Origin: Massiliimalia massiliensis
GTDB lineage: Bacteria > Bacillota > Clostridia > Oscillospirales > Ruminococcaceae
Direction of reading: 5' to 3'
DNA: 64,000 nt
NCBI RefSeq assembly: GCF_900155615.1
Contig: NZ_FUHT01000002.1
Coordinates: forward strand, 620,001-684,000
Under the pieces are notes generated by a model that was given only the letters and a program-made list of their open reading frames with translations, ran no database searches and was not told the DNA's origin. Made by a program: the position numbers and the translations under genes. Below, piece by piece: positions 35,955 to 43,920 of this stretch (positions are counted from its first letter, which is position 1; every line of letters starts with the position of its first letter).

Positions 35955-36284
35955 TTATTTTTTGGAGGTGGTTTTCTTTTTCTTCGGTACAGGAAGTTCA
36001 TCATACATAGAAAGAAACAGATTGCAGAGAAATTCTCTGTTGTCAACATCATCGATTAAGAGCATTTCTTTTGCTCCCTCATAGGGCAATTCGTAAGTAA
36101 CCGTGGGTATAAGGGAAATTGCGGAAGGAACAGGTTTTACAAGCAAGCGGTCATCATAGATACCGCCTACGATTTTATCACGGAAATAGAGAATATATTC
36201 GCCCATCATTGCACGATAGGTAATTCCCTCTAAACCTGATAACTGTTCCAATACAAAGGTTAAATAATCTTTACTTGAAGCCAT
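35955..36284 (-). CDS. TfoX/Sxy N-terminal domain protein
   Basis: 109 residues from the ATG at 36284 (AGGTG upstream). The TfoX_N fold is recognised by LSGLEGITYRAMMGEYILYF and IVGGIYDDRLLVKPVPSAIS. The Lys-rich tail ends the protein. In Proteobacteria TfoX governs competence; single-domain homologues in Firmicutes mobile DNA have no settled role. Cotranscribed after the XRE regulator (13-base gap). Confidence 0.88.
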   Translation of the reverse strand: MASSKDYLTFVLEQLSGLEGITYRAMMGEYILYFRDKIVGGIYDDRLLVKPVPSAISLIPTVTYELPYEGAKEMLLIDDVDNREFLCNLFLSMYDELPVPKKKKTTSKK

Positions 36285-36297
36285 ACTACACCTGCTT

Positions 36298-36831
36298 TCA
36301 ATCATCTGTTTTTAGTTGGTCTTTGAATTGTTCTACCAAAGCGTCGCTCAATTCCTGTGACGGGACTTTCACCCATCGCTGTGTGGTATCGAATTTCGGA
36401 TAGTGGTAACGCCATTGGTCGTACTGTTCTCTGTCGATTTCATCAGCAGATAACTTGTCCGCCTGCTTTTTCCAAGCATAGAGCATTTTCAGCAATTCGG
36501 CAGCGTCCGTGCCTTTATCTTTGTTGACTTTCAGACAGACTTCGCCGTCTGTTTCGCTGACAGTCAGACCGTAAATATCCTCAAGGGTAAATAAGGTGTG
36601 CATAAGCCCGATGTAGTTGTCAATGTCGGGAATATCAAGAGCCTGCGGTGCAACATCGAGAGCCTGTGCTAATGCGGAAGTAAGCTCTGCCTTTGGTTTC
36701 CGTGTTCCCGTTTCATACTGTGCTAAACGAACATCAGCACTTCTTTCGGGGAAGCCGACAGCAGTACCGAGATACTTCTGTGTCATTCCACGCATAAGTC
36801 TGAAAAAATGTATTCTTTCGCCGATAGCCAT
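36298..36831 (-). CDS. XRE-family transcriptional regulator
   Basis: 177 residues. N-terminal HTH, residues about 5-60: IHFFRLMRGMTQKYLGTAVG, then RLAQYETGTRKPKAELTSAL. The C-terminal part (ELLKMLYAWKKQADKLSADE) is helical and not assigned. Divergent from the excisionase-integrase genes, so a likely controller of element excision. The 287-bp spacer holds several dyads and repeats that could be its operators. Confidence 0.88.
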   Translation of the reverse strand: MAIGERIHFFRLMRGMTQKYLGTAVGFPERSADVRLAQYETGTRKPKAELTSALAQALDVAPQALDIPDIDNYIGLMHTLFTLEDIYGLTVSETDGEVCLKVNKDKGTDAAELLKMLYAWKKQADKLSADEIDREQYDQWRYHYPKFDTTQRWVKVPSQELSDALVEQFKDQLKTDD

Positions 36832-37118
36832 AATGTTTCACTCCTTGTTTATGTATCTGCAAATAGTATAAGAACTTGTCAAGCATCGGGTAGTATTTTC
36901 TTTGAAAATCCCCACCCTTTCCTGCTTGACAAAACCTTGTACTGAATGCAATTTCATTCTGCATTCAGTATAGCAGATATGTTTAGGAAAAGTCAAGAGA
37001 AAATTAAACAAAAAAGTTTAATGTTTTCTTTGCAACCACTTGACACAAACAAAAATGCTTAGTATAATCAGAATACAAAATTAAACTATTATGCTTAGTA
37101 AAAAGAAAGGAGGATTGT
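36832..37118. promoter_or_regulatory. Divergent control region xre / xis
   Basis: Contains a perfect 11-bp inverted repeat TACTGAATGCA / TGCATTCAGTA (36940-36950, 36960-36970) and a perfect ATTAAAC / GTTTAAT repeat (37003-37009, 37016-37022). A 10-bp direct repeat ATGCTTAGTA occurs at 37055-37064 and 37091-37100. The rightward promoter is TTGACA (37040-37045), 17 bp, TATAAT (37063-37068); one direct-repeat copy overlaps its -10 box, so a protein bound there would block transcription of xis-int. Confidence 0.7.
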
Positions 37119-37307
37119 ATGGAAAACAAATTTATCCGTGCAGATGATGTGGCACGGGAGCTTGATGTATCAAAGCCTTATGCTTACAAACTTATTCGAC
37201 AATTAAATGAGGAATTGAAAGCAAAGGGTTTTGTTACTATTGCAGGGCGTGTAAACCGCCAGTATTTTTATGAAAGGCTCTACGGAGCAGGAAAGGAGAG
37301 TAAATAA
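37119..37307 (+). CDS. xis: Excisionase-like HTH protein
   Basis: 62 residues, winged HTH of the excisionase type: FIRADDVARELDVSKPYAYK then LIRQLNEELKAKGFVTIAGR. AAAGGAGG ribosome site. It overlaps the integrase start by one base, the usual xis-int coupling in Tn916-like and related elements, where Xis directs Int to excise. Confidence 0.85.
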   Translation: MENKFIRADDVARELDVSKPYAYKLIRQLNEELKAKGFVTIAGRVNRQYFYERLYGAGKESK

Positions 37308-38386
37308 TGCCAGTATTCAAGAATGAGGACAATGGAACTTGGTATGTAATGGCTCGCTATGTGAATTGGAAAGGCGAACGCAAGCAGAAATGCAAGCGTG
37401 GATTTGCCACAAAGAAAGAAGCACAGGAATGGGAGCGAATGTTTCAGTTGCAGACTTCTTCCGACCTTGATATGAGTTTTGAAGCCTTTACAGAACTGTA
37501 TATCAAGGATGTGAAAAATCGTCTGAAAGAAAACACTTGGCTGACAAAGGAGCATATCATTCGCACGAAGATACTGCCCTTTTTTGGCAAGTTGAAAATC
37601 AGTGAGATTTCCACAAAGGAGATTATCACTTGGCAAAATGAGATGCTTGCCTATCGTGATGATAAGAAAAAGCCGTATTCACAGACCTATCTGAAAACGT
37701 TGCATAATCAATTATCAGCTATCTTCAATCACGCTGTACGCTATTATGAACTGCGTTCCAATCCTGCAGCAAAGGTGGGGAATATGGGGAGTGAGGAACA
37801 CAAGGAAATGAAATTCTGGACAAAAGAAGAATACAAAAAGTTTGCTTTCGAGATGATGGATAAACCAGTATCTTTTTATGCTTTTGAAATGCTCTACTGG
37901 TGCGGCATTCGTGAGGGTGAGTTATTGGCTCTGACCGCCGCCGATTTCAATTTTGATAAGGAAATGGTCACGATTAATAAATCTTATCAACGTTTGCACG
38001 GCGAAGATGTAATTACCACGCCGAAAACAAAAAAGAGTAATCGTACCATTAAAATGCCGAAATTTCTCTGTGAGGAAATGCAGGAATATCTCGGTATGCT
38101 TTACGGCTTGAAAAAGAAAGACCGTATCTTTACAGTAACGAAAAGCTATCTTCATCACGAGATGGACAGAGGGGCAAAAGCCGCAGGAGTGAAGCGTATT
38201 CGTATTCACGATTTAAGGCATAGTCACATTAGTTTGCTGATTGATATGGGATTTTCTGCGGTAGCGATTGCAGACCGTGTAGGACACGAAAGTATTGAAA
38301 TCACTTATCAGTACGCTCACCTGTTTCCGTCGAAGCAGACGGAAATGGCAAATAAATTAGATGACTTGGGGAAAGGAGATTGTTAA
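37307..38386 (+). CDS. int: Tyrosine recombinase (integrase), Tn916/phage type
   Basis: 359 residues. The N-terminal arm-binding domain (NGTWYVMARYVNWKGERKQK) is of the AP2-like type, then a SAM-like core-binding domain (residues about 55-155) and the catalytic domain. Catalytic residues: R202 in CGIREGELLAL, K near 240 in TPKTKKSNRT, H301-x-x-R304 in IHDLRHSHISLL, H327 in GHESI and nucleophile Y336 in TYQYAHLF. Starts at the last base of xis. Intact, so the element may still be mobile. Confidence 0.95.
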   Translation: MPVFKNEDNGTWYVMARYVNWKGERKQKCKRGFATKKEAQEWERMFQLQTSSDLDMSFEAFTELYIKDVKNRLKENTWLTKEHIIRTKILPFFGKLKISEISTKEIITWQNEMLAYRDDKKKPYSQTYLKTLHNQLSAIFNHAVRYYELRSNPAAKVGNMGSEEHKEMKFWTKEEYKKFAFEMMDKPVSFYAFEMLYWCGIREGELLALTAADFNFDKEMVTINKSYQRLHGEDVITTPKTKKSNRTIKMPKFLCEEMQEYLGMLYGLKKKDRIFTVTKSYLHHEMDRGAKAAGVKRIRIHDLRHSHISLLIDMGFSAVAIADRVGHESIEITYQYAHLFPSKQTEMANKLDDLGKGDC

Positions 38387-38387
38387 A

Positions 38388-38723
38388 ATGTCAGCGAAAA
38401 ACAGAGATGGTAAAAACAGATGGAGAAATATCACAGTAGGGTTTCGGGTATCGCCCGAAGAAAATGAACTCATTAATAAAGCAGTAGCATTATCAGGACT
38501 GCCGAAGCAGGAATACTGTTACCGCCGCTGTTTAAATCAAGATGTGGTAGTACAGGGGAATCCGAGAGTATATAAGGCTCTTAAAACAGAACTTGTGGCT
38601 GTTCTTACAGAGTTACAGAGGATTGAAGCAGGAAATGGTGTAGATGAGGAATTGCTTAATGTGATTGAACTGATTGCCGTTATCCTCGGAGGAATGAAAG
38701 GAGATGGGGAGAATGGAGAATAA
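38388..38723 (+). CDS. MobC-like relaxosome accessory protein
   Basis: 111 residues from the ATG at 38388 (AAAGGAG eight bases upstream; an earlier ATG inside int is rejected). Ribbon-helix-helix start ITVGFRVSPEENELINKAVA followed by LSGLPKQEYCYRRCL, then a helical MobC-like region. Helps the relaxase find or open oriT. Overlaps the next small gene. Confidence 0.85.
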   Translation: MSAKNRDGKNRWRNITVGFRVSPEENELINKAVALSGLPKQEYCYRRCLNQDVVVQGNPRVYKALKTELVAVLTELQRIEAGNGVDEELLNVIELIAVILGGMKGDGENGE

Positions 38724-38862
38724 AAAAGAAATGACCACTCCGAATGTATCTGCGGCAACAGATACGGAGCAGTCACTTTCTAAATGTACTGACAATAGTA
38801 TAACCCAAAAAACCGTGAACTTCAATACTTTCAGCGAAAAAGGCGGTGGTTATAATGGCTAA
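38713..38862 (+). CDS. Small hypothetical protein of the mobilization module
   Basis: 49 residues, MENKKEMTTPNVSAATDTEQ onward, ending EKGGGYNG. Polar with no domain. It overlaps the end of the MobC gene by 11 bases and the start of the ATPase gene by 8, and has GGAG upstream of its ATG, so it looks translationally coupled between the two. It may be a coupling leader for the ATPase gene and not a functional protein. Confidence 0.55.
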   Translation: MENKKEMTTPNVSAATDTEQSLSKCTDNSITQKTVNFNTFSEKGGGYNG

Positions 38863-39829
38863 ACTTAAAATTTTGAATATGGACGAAATACCTGCTACCG
38901 AAGTCGAATGGCTTTGGTATCCGTATATCCCTTATGGAAAGATAACCATTGTTCACGGCGATCCCGGCGACGGAAAAACAATGATGATTTTACAGTTAGC
39001 TTCTATCCTATCAAGGGGCGACAAATTGCCCTGTGATGATACGGAGCGTGAGCCGATAAAGATTATTTACCAAACAGCAGAGGACGGACTTAGCGACACA
39101 ATTAAACCTCGTCTGCTTACGGGCAATGCTGATTGTACGCAAATAAAAGTAATCGATGAATCGGAAGCGGCACTTTCAATGCTTGATGAAAGAGTGGAGC
39201 GGGCAATTATTGAAACAGGCGCAAAGATAATCATTTTAGACCCTGTGCAAGCATATATCGGCGCAAAAATTGATATGAACAGAGCAAACGAAGTTCGCAA
39301 TGTTCTTTCACAGTTAGGTCGAGTAGCAGAAAAGCACGAGTGTGCCGTTATCCTTGTCGGACACTTAAATAAAGTACAAGGCGGCAAAGCAAATTACAGA
39401 GGTCTTGGCTCAATCGACTTTCAGGCAACGGCACGAAGTGTACTCATTGTCGGCAGGCTCAAGGAAAACAAGGAAGTGCGAGTAGTTGCACACGAAAAAT
39501 CTTCTCTTGCACCTGAAGGCAAGCCTATCGCTTTTGAACTGAATAAAGAAACAGGATTTGTGTGGAAAGGTCATTATGATATTTCTATCGACGATTTATT
39601 GAACGGCGTTAGTCGTGAAAAGAAATCCGAACAAGCAGAGAATTTAATAATGGATTGTCTGTCAAACGGAAAATGTCTTCAGCAGAGTGTATTGAAAAAA
39701 GCACAGAATTTTGGTATCTCAAAAAGAGTGCTTGATGAAGCGAAAAAATCTCTCGGTGTTAAGTCGACAAAGGAAGGCAGCGGATGGTATTGGGAACTTC
39801 CCGAAGAAAAAGAAACAAGCAACTTTTAA
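38855..39829 (+). CDS. RepA-like AAA ATPase (RecA/DnaB fold)
   Basis: 324 residues from the ATG at 38855. Walker A VHGDPGDGKTMMILQLASIL; Walker B IIILDPVQAYIGAKIDMNR; then VILVGHLNKVQGGKANYRG typical of the RepA/hexameric helicase group found on plasmids and integrative elements. The C-terminal winged helix (SEQAENLIMDCLSNGKCLQQ) is present. Probably a replicative helicase of the element during mobilization. Confidence 0.88.
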   Translation: MAKLKILNMDEIPATEVEWLWYPYIPYGKITIVHGDPGDGKTMMILQLASILSRGDKLPCDDTEREPIKIIYQTAEDGLSDTIKPRLLTGNADCTQIKVIDESEAALSMLDERVERAIIETGAKIIILDPVQAYIGAKIDMNRANEVRNVLSQLGRVAEKHECAVILVGHLNKVQGGKANYRGLGSIDFQATARSVLIVGRLKENKEVRVVAHEKSSLAPEGKPIAFELNKETGFVWKGHYDISIDDLLNGVSREKKSEQAENLIMDCLSNGKCLQQSVLKKAQNFGISKRVLDEAKKSLGVKSTKEGSGWYWELPEEKETSNF

Positions 39830-39836
39830 GGTTGCA

Positions 39837-40065
39837 ACATTGCAAAGGTGCGGAACAAGTGCAATCTTGCAATGTTCTTTTTCGGTGGGTAGTGAGCGAT
39901 ATGAAAGTTTAGCGGAGTGTGCAGAGAGTGCCTTTTCAAAGGCGGCTCTTTGCCCTTCGGAGAACGCAAAACCTGCGAAGAATGGCTTGCCATTCTTAAC
40001 AGGTCTGCATTTTTGATAGGCTTGCCTGTCAAAAGTGCTTTTGCGTTACTTTCGCAGAAAGTAAC
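39837..40065. other. Candidate oriT region with four hairpins
   Basis: Between the ATPase and relaxase genes. It holds a terminator-like stem ACATTGCAA / TTGCAATGT (39837-39875) followed by TCTTTTT. Next come AAGAATGG-CTTG-CCATTCTT (39978-39997), TTTTGATAGG / CCTGTCAAAA (40011-40034, one mismatch) and GTTACTTTC-GCA-GAAAGTAAC (40045-40065). Clustered dyads just before a MOBV relaxase are typical of an origin of transfer; the nick site is not identified. Confidence 0.5.
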
Positions 40066-40113
40066 AAAGGCTCGCCGCAAGCGGCGGAATGGAAAGGAAG
40101 TGATTTTATCCAA

Positions 40114-41277
40114 CGGACGATTAGTGCAATGGTCGGGAAAGGCTCGGTCAATCACAACAGCCGTAAATTCAAAGCGGAGAATGTGAACGCTGACCGTTCC
40201 CACCTCAATATAGATTATTGCAACGAGAGTATTAAGAACGTTTATCACGAATTATTTGATGAAGCACTTGAAAGGTACAACGGCAAGCAAACAAGAGCAG
40301 ACCGAAAGATAGCAGATTATTATGAAAAAATCAGAAGCTCCAAACAGGAAAAGCCATTTCACGAATTGATTTTGCAGATTGGAGATAAGGAAAATATGAG
40401 TGCGGAAAGCGAAAACGGACAGCTTGCGAGGCAGATTTTAGATGAGTATTATCGTGGCTTTAAAGAGAAAAATCCGCACCTTAGAGTGTTTTCTGCTCAT
40501 CTGCATTTGGACGAAGCAACACCACATCTGCACATTGATTTTATACCGTTTACAACAGGCAGTAAGCGTGGTCTTGATACAAGAGTATCGCTGAAACAGG
40601 CTCTCGCTGCACAGGGATTTAAGGGCGGCAGCCGTGGCGATACGGAGTGGTCACAATGGGTACAATCCGAAAAAGAGCAGCTTGCTTGTGTTATGGAACG
40701 GTACGGTATTGAGTGGGAGCAGAAAGGCACACACGAAAAACACTTATCTGTTTTGGATTATAAAAAGCAGGAACGAGCAGCGGAAATTCAGCAATTAGAA
40801 AGTAAAATTGAGAAAAAACAGACGGAGTTTGATGTACTATCAAAGCGTATCGAAAACTTTGATAAAGGGGCAGATTCACTCTTGCAAATGCAAGAAGCAT
40901 TGGATGATGCTCCTGAGTACCAACTGCCAGAGCCACAAGGTTTTATGACGGCAAAAAATTACAAGAGTAAAATAGTCGAGCCGTTATTTAAGAAGTTGAA
41001 ATCTCTTGTCAAAACATTTATGGTAAGGTGCTTTCAGGCGGTTGATGATTACCAAAGGCTTAATCAGGCAAACGCAAGTCTGTATAGAAGTAATGAACGG
41101 CTAAAAGAACAAAATAAGCAGTTGACAGCCGATAATAATCGTTTGCGGGAGGAAATTAAGGATTATAAGCTGTTACGGAAAGCTTTTGGAAATTGGCAGA
41201 TTGACAGGCTGTTAGAACAGGCAAGGCAGTCTAAACAGCGTGGTACACGCTTTAGAAATAAAGAAAATGAAAGGTAG
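40114..41277 (+). CDS. MOBV-family relaxase (plasmid recombination/mobilization protein)
   Basis: About 387 residues. Motif I region GKGSVNHNSRKFKAENV, and the metal-binding motif VFSAHLHLDEATPHLHIDFI (H-x-H-x-D-E...H-x-H) define MOBV. The C-terminal half is coiled coil (NERLKEQNKQLTADNNRLRE). The first ATG is at 40129, but homologous sequence begins about 5 codons earlier (QRTISAMVGKGSV), after AAAGGAAGTGA, with no ATG/GTG/TTG; the true start may be an ATC near 40114 and is uncertain. Nicks oriT and pilots the strand in trans-mobilization. Confidence 0.88.
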   Translation, partial: RTISAMVGKGSVNHNSRKFKAENVNADRSHLNIDYCNESIKNVYHELFDEALERYNGKQTRADRKIADYYEKIRSSKQEKPFHELILQIGDKENMSAESENGQLARQILDEYYRGFKEKNPHLRVFSAHLHLDEATPHLHIDFIPFTTGSKRGLDTRVSLKQALAAQGFKGGSRGDTEWSQWVQSEKEQLACVMERYGIEWEQKGTHEKHLSVLDYKKQERAAEIQQLESKIEKKQTEFDVLSKRIENFDKGADSLLQMQEALDDAPEYQLPEPQGFMTAKNYKSKIVEPLFKKLKSLVKTFMVRCFQAVDDYQRLNQANASLYRSNERLKEQNKQLTADNNRLREEIKDYKLLRKAFGNWQIDRLLEQARQSKQRGTRFRNKENER

Positions 41278-41286
41278 GAAAACAAA

Positions 41287-41661
41287 ATGACAAAGACAAT
41301 TTTTGAAGAAATGGGCGGCACTTATGTACGGCGAGGGGATTATCTTATCCCCTGCCTTACCTTACCCGCCGAAAAAGAAACAGTTATCGGTGTTTGGGGG
41401 CAGAGGCACAAACGTTATCTGCGAGAGCATAAAAAGGCAACCTATACTACTCTGCTGACAAGCGGTAATTTAAACAGCTATCTTGTCAATATTGATGAGC
41501 AGGCACAAGAAATGTTTTCACGGTTGGTGGAGCAGATGGCAGAGTGTGAGGGTGTAACGGAACAACTTAAAGCAACCGACCAAATGGCGTGGATTGGAGC
41601 AATGAATAATATTCGGGGTAGAGCAGAAGAAGTCATTTATACCAATCTCATTTACAGTTAA
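41287..41661 (+). CDS. TnpV-like transposon protein
   Basis: 124 residues, recognised by MGGTYVRRGDYLIPCLTLPA and the KRYLREHKKATYTTLLTSGN stretch shared with TnpV of Tn4451-type elements. Function unknown. 9 bases after the relaxase gene, AAAGGTAGG-like ribosome site. Followed by a terminator. Confidence 0.85.
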   Translation: MTKTIFEEMGGTYVRRGDYLIPCLTLPAEKETVIGVWGQRHKRYLREHKKATYTTLLTSGNLNSYLVNIDEQAQEMFSRLVEQMAECEGVTEQLKATDQMAWIGAMNNIRGRAEEVIYTNLIYS

Positions 41662-41701
41662 AAAACGGCGGGTATCCAATAACGGATACTCGCCATTTTT
41701 T
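41661..41701. terminator. Terminator between convergent tnpV and hxlR
   Basis: Stem GGCGGGTATCC / GGATACTCGCC (41667-41677 / 41684-41694) flanked by A-run and T-run; works in both directions. Confidence 0.88.
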
Positions 41702-42035
41702 AACCTAATGAAGCCTTATATTCCTCGCCCCAATTCCACATTGAATCAAGAATTGGTTTCAGACTTTCTCCAAGTTCTGTCAAGGTATATTCCACTCTCG
41801 GAGGCACCTCGGCATATACCGTCCGGGTTAACAGACCGCTTTCTTCCATTGCCCGAAGCTGTGCAGTCAGTACCTTTTGAGATACATTGCCGACTGATTT
41901 TTTTAATTCTCCAAATCTTTTTGTTCCTGTAAGCAGGTCACGCAAAATTAAAACTTTCCATTTATCGCCGATTAAAGTTAAAGTCGTTTCCACAGGACAA
42001 GCGGGTAATTCTTTTGCTGTTTTTTGTGTACTCAT
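41700..42035 (-). CDS. HxlR-family transcriptional regulator
   Basis: 111 residues; winged HTH with CPVETTLTLIGDKWKVLILR, RFGELKKSVGNVSQKVLTAQ and LRAMEESGLLTRTVYAEVPP. The Cys at the family N-terminal position is a redox or electrophile sensor in several HxlR proteins. Divergent from the redox/ADP-ribosylation cassette and presumably its regulator. GGAGGTGAGCAA ribosome site. Confidence 0.93.
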   Translation of the reverse strand: MSTQKTAKELPACPVETTLTLIGDKWKVLILRDLLTGTKRFGELKKSVGNVSQKVLTAQLRAMEESGLLTRTVYAEVPPRVEYTLTELGESLKPILDSMWNWGEEYKASLG

Positions 42036-42051
42036 TTGCTCACCTCCGATT

Positions 42052-42236
42052 AGTTTCTATTTGAAACTTTACATATAATTATACCATACAGCCTTAAAGC
42101 AATCAATATTTCAGTTTGAAATCAAGGGAAATAAAAAATTTTTCAAAAATTTTTTTGCTATATAAAATCGCCCTAAAGACTGAAACTACGCATTTGTTTC
42201 CTTTGGGTAACTATCCAATTGTTACCTTGCGGTAAC
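42052..42236. promoter_or_regulatory. Divergent hxlR / cassette control region
   Basis: Dyad AGTTTC-TATTT-GAAACT (42052-42068) sits between the hxlR -10-like TATAAT (minus strand) and its ribosome site, and TTTCAGTTTGAAA lies at about 42110-42122. Toward the cassette there are three GGTAAC/GTTACC half-sites, including the perfect dyad GTTACC-TTGC-GGTAAC (42221-42236). These fit dimeric repressor sites for autoregulation and cassette control. The rest of 42036-42352 shows no gene. Confidence 0.55.
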
Positions 42237-42352
42237 AACGCCACAATATTGTGCGTACTTTACGGCTGAAACGGACGCTCATATAATATAGTCAAGAGCT
42301 ACGGAGGACGGCCGCTCCAAGGCTCGAGCAAATCCAAAAGGAGAAATCCATT

Positions 42353-43045
42353 ATGAACATTTTAAAAAGAATTTTTGGCAATAGCCAAACAAATTTTAAG
42401 GAGGAAAACAAAATGAAAATCACAATTGTATGCGCAGCAGGTAAGCAGGGTTCTAAGTTGGTGCAGGAGGCTCTTTCCAGAGGTCACGAGGTCACCGCTG
42501 TTGTACGCCCAACCGACAAGGCTCCCGCAGGAGCAAAGGTCATCACCAAGGATCTATTTGATTTGACCTTAAACGATCTGAAAGACAGCGATGTTGTTAT
42601 TGATGCGTTCGGTGCGTGGACGGAAGACACTCTTCCTCAGCACAGCACTTCCCTCAAGCACCTGTGCGACATTCTCTCCGGCACAAATATCCGCTTATTG
42701 GTTGTCGGTGGTGCAGGCAGTTTGTATATCAATCCTGAGCACACCGCCTGTGTATCTGACGGCCCGGATTTCCCGGATATCTTCAAGCCTCTCGCAGCTG
42801 CAATGGCTAAAGCGTTGAGTGAGCTACGCCAGCGCAATGATATCAAGTGGACATATTTAAGCCCTGCCGGAGATTTTCAGGCCGAGGGTGTTCGCACCGG
42901 AAAGTACATTCTGGGCGGCGAAGAACTGACGCTCAATTCCAAAGGTGAAAGTGTTATCAGTTATGCGGACTATGCTATCGCTATGATTGACGAAGCAGAA
43001 AACGGCAACCATATTCAGCAGCGCTTCAGCGTTGTCAGTGAATAA
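42353..43045 (+). CDS. NAD(P)-binding oxidoreductase (NmrA/YwnB-like)
   Basis: Rossmann protein. There are two in-frame ATGs with good ribosome sites: 42353 (AAAAGGAGAAATCC) and 42413 (AAGGAGGAAAACAAA). The family normally begins at the second (MKITIVCAAGKQGSKLVQEA, 210 residues), so the first 20 codons may be a leader or extension. Glycine motif AAGKQGS, then LLVVGGAGSLYINPEH and YLSPAGDFQAEGVRTGKYIL. Members are quinone- or flavin-type reductases or NADP sensors. First gene of the cassette. Confidence 0.88.
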   Translation: MNILKRIFGNSQTNFKEENKMKITIVCAAGKQGSKLVQEALSRGHEVTAVVRPTDKAPAGAKVITKDLFDLTLNDLKDSDVVIDAFGAWTEDTLPQHSTSLKHLCDILSGTNIRLLVVGGAGSLYINPEHTACVSDGPDFPDIFKPLAAAMAKALSELRQRNDIKWTYLSPAGDFQAEGVRTGKYILGGEELTLNSKGESVISYADYAIAMIDEAENGNHIQQRFSVVSE

Positions 43046-43068
43046 AATGTATGAAGGAGATGACCGTT

Positions 43069-43860
43069 GTGAATAAAAACACTTTTACAACCGTAAAACT
43101 CGCAAAAGGCGAAATGAATATTTACGATTTCGGCAGCATTAAGCTGCACGCATACAAGACCAACGATTTCATTGATGATGAAGTTTTTATTGTTGAAAAA
43201 GACGGTAGAGCCGTTATCATTGAATCCCCTTGCTTTTTTGACAACAACAGAGAGCTTGCAGAATATCTGAAAGATGTTGAGGTTGAGGGTATGCTCATTG
43301 CTTACCACGGTGCAGGCGCTACCTTCCTGCCGGAAGTTCCGAAATATGCAACGCAAAATGCTGCGGACTACTCGACAAACGGAGGCGGTAAAGCACTGGT
43401 AGCGAATTTTACAAACGCCTTCGGGGAGACTTTCGATAACTCTATTCATAAGATTACCCAAGTCATTGGAGAGGGTCAGGTGACAATCGGCGGCATTGAT
43501 TTTGTAATCAAGCAGACCGCAGAAGCGTTTGACATTGCAATTCCCGAAATTAACGCCGTTTACACCCATATGCTCGGACATGACTGTCACTCCATTGTTG
43601 CAGGTGCAAACCACGCTGACGGAATCATTGCAGAACTGAGCAGCTATATTGAAAAGGGTTACGATCTGATTCTGACCTCGCACTATACGCCGGAGGATTT
43701 GAAAGACGCACAAACCAAAATCGACTATCTTGAAAACTTGAAAAAGATTGCGGCGAATTGTGCGGATTCCGACAGCTTCAAGGCAGAAGTACAGAAACAG
43801 TACCCTGCATACAGCGGTCAGAACTATCTCGATATGACGGCAGGATTTTTCTTCGCTTAA
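43069..43860 (+). CDS. MBL-fold-like protein, metal motif degenerate
   Basis: 263 residues from a GTG at 43069 with GAAGGAG nine bases upstream. Beta-lactamase-fold layout: VFIVEKDGRAVIIESPCFFD, then a loop with a single His (IAYHGAGATFLPE) where H-x-H-x-D-H is expected, then VYTHMLGHDCHSIV and LTSHYTPEDLKD. It may bind one metal or flavin, or be inactive. Lies 23 bases after the NmrA-like gene in the HxlR-controlled cassette. Confidence 0.75.
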   Translation: MNKNTFTTVKLAKGEMNIYDFGSIKLHAYKTNDFIDDEVFIVEKDGRAVIIESPCFFDNNRELAEYLKDVEVEGMLIAYHGAGATFLPEVPKYATQNAADYSTNGGGKALVANFTNAFGETFDNSIHKITQVIGEGQVTIGGIDFVIKQTAEAFDIAIPEINAVYTHMLGHDCHSIVAGANHADGIIAELSSYIEKGYDLILTSHYTPEDLKDAQTKIDYLENLKKIAANCADSDSFKAEVQKQYPAYSGQNYLDMTAGFFFA

Positions 43861-43920
43861 TATGGTGGCGGGGCTGTCAATATGGCAGCCCCGTTCTACT
43901 TGAAAAAGAGGTACACGAAA

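Noticed and set aside
39711-40016. Possible 101-codon gene overlapping the end of the RepA-like ATPase gene
   Set aside because: Mostly out of frame with a real gene and running into the dyad-rich oriT-like region; no domain or ribosome site.
40712-40724. ATTGAGTGGGA inside the relaxase gene matches the guaA 3' end
   Set aside because: It encodes Ile-Glu-Trp-Glu in a conserved part of the relaxase and sits in the middle of the element; chance match, not an att site.
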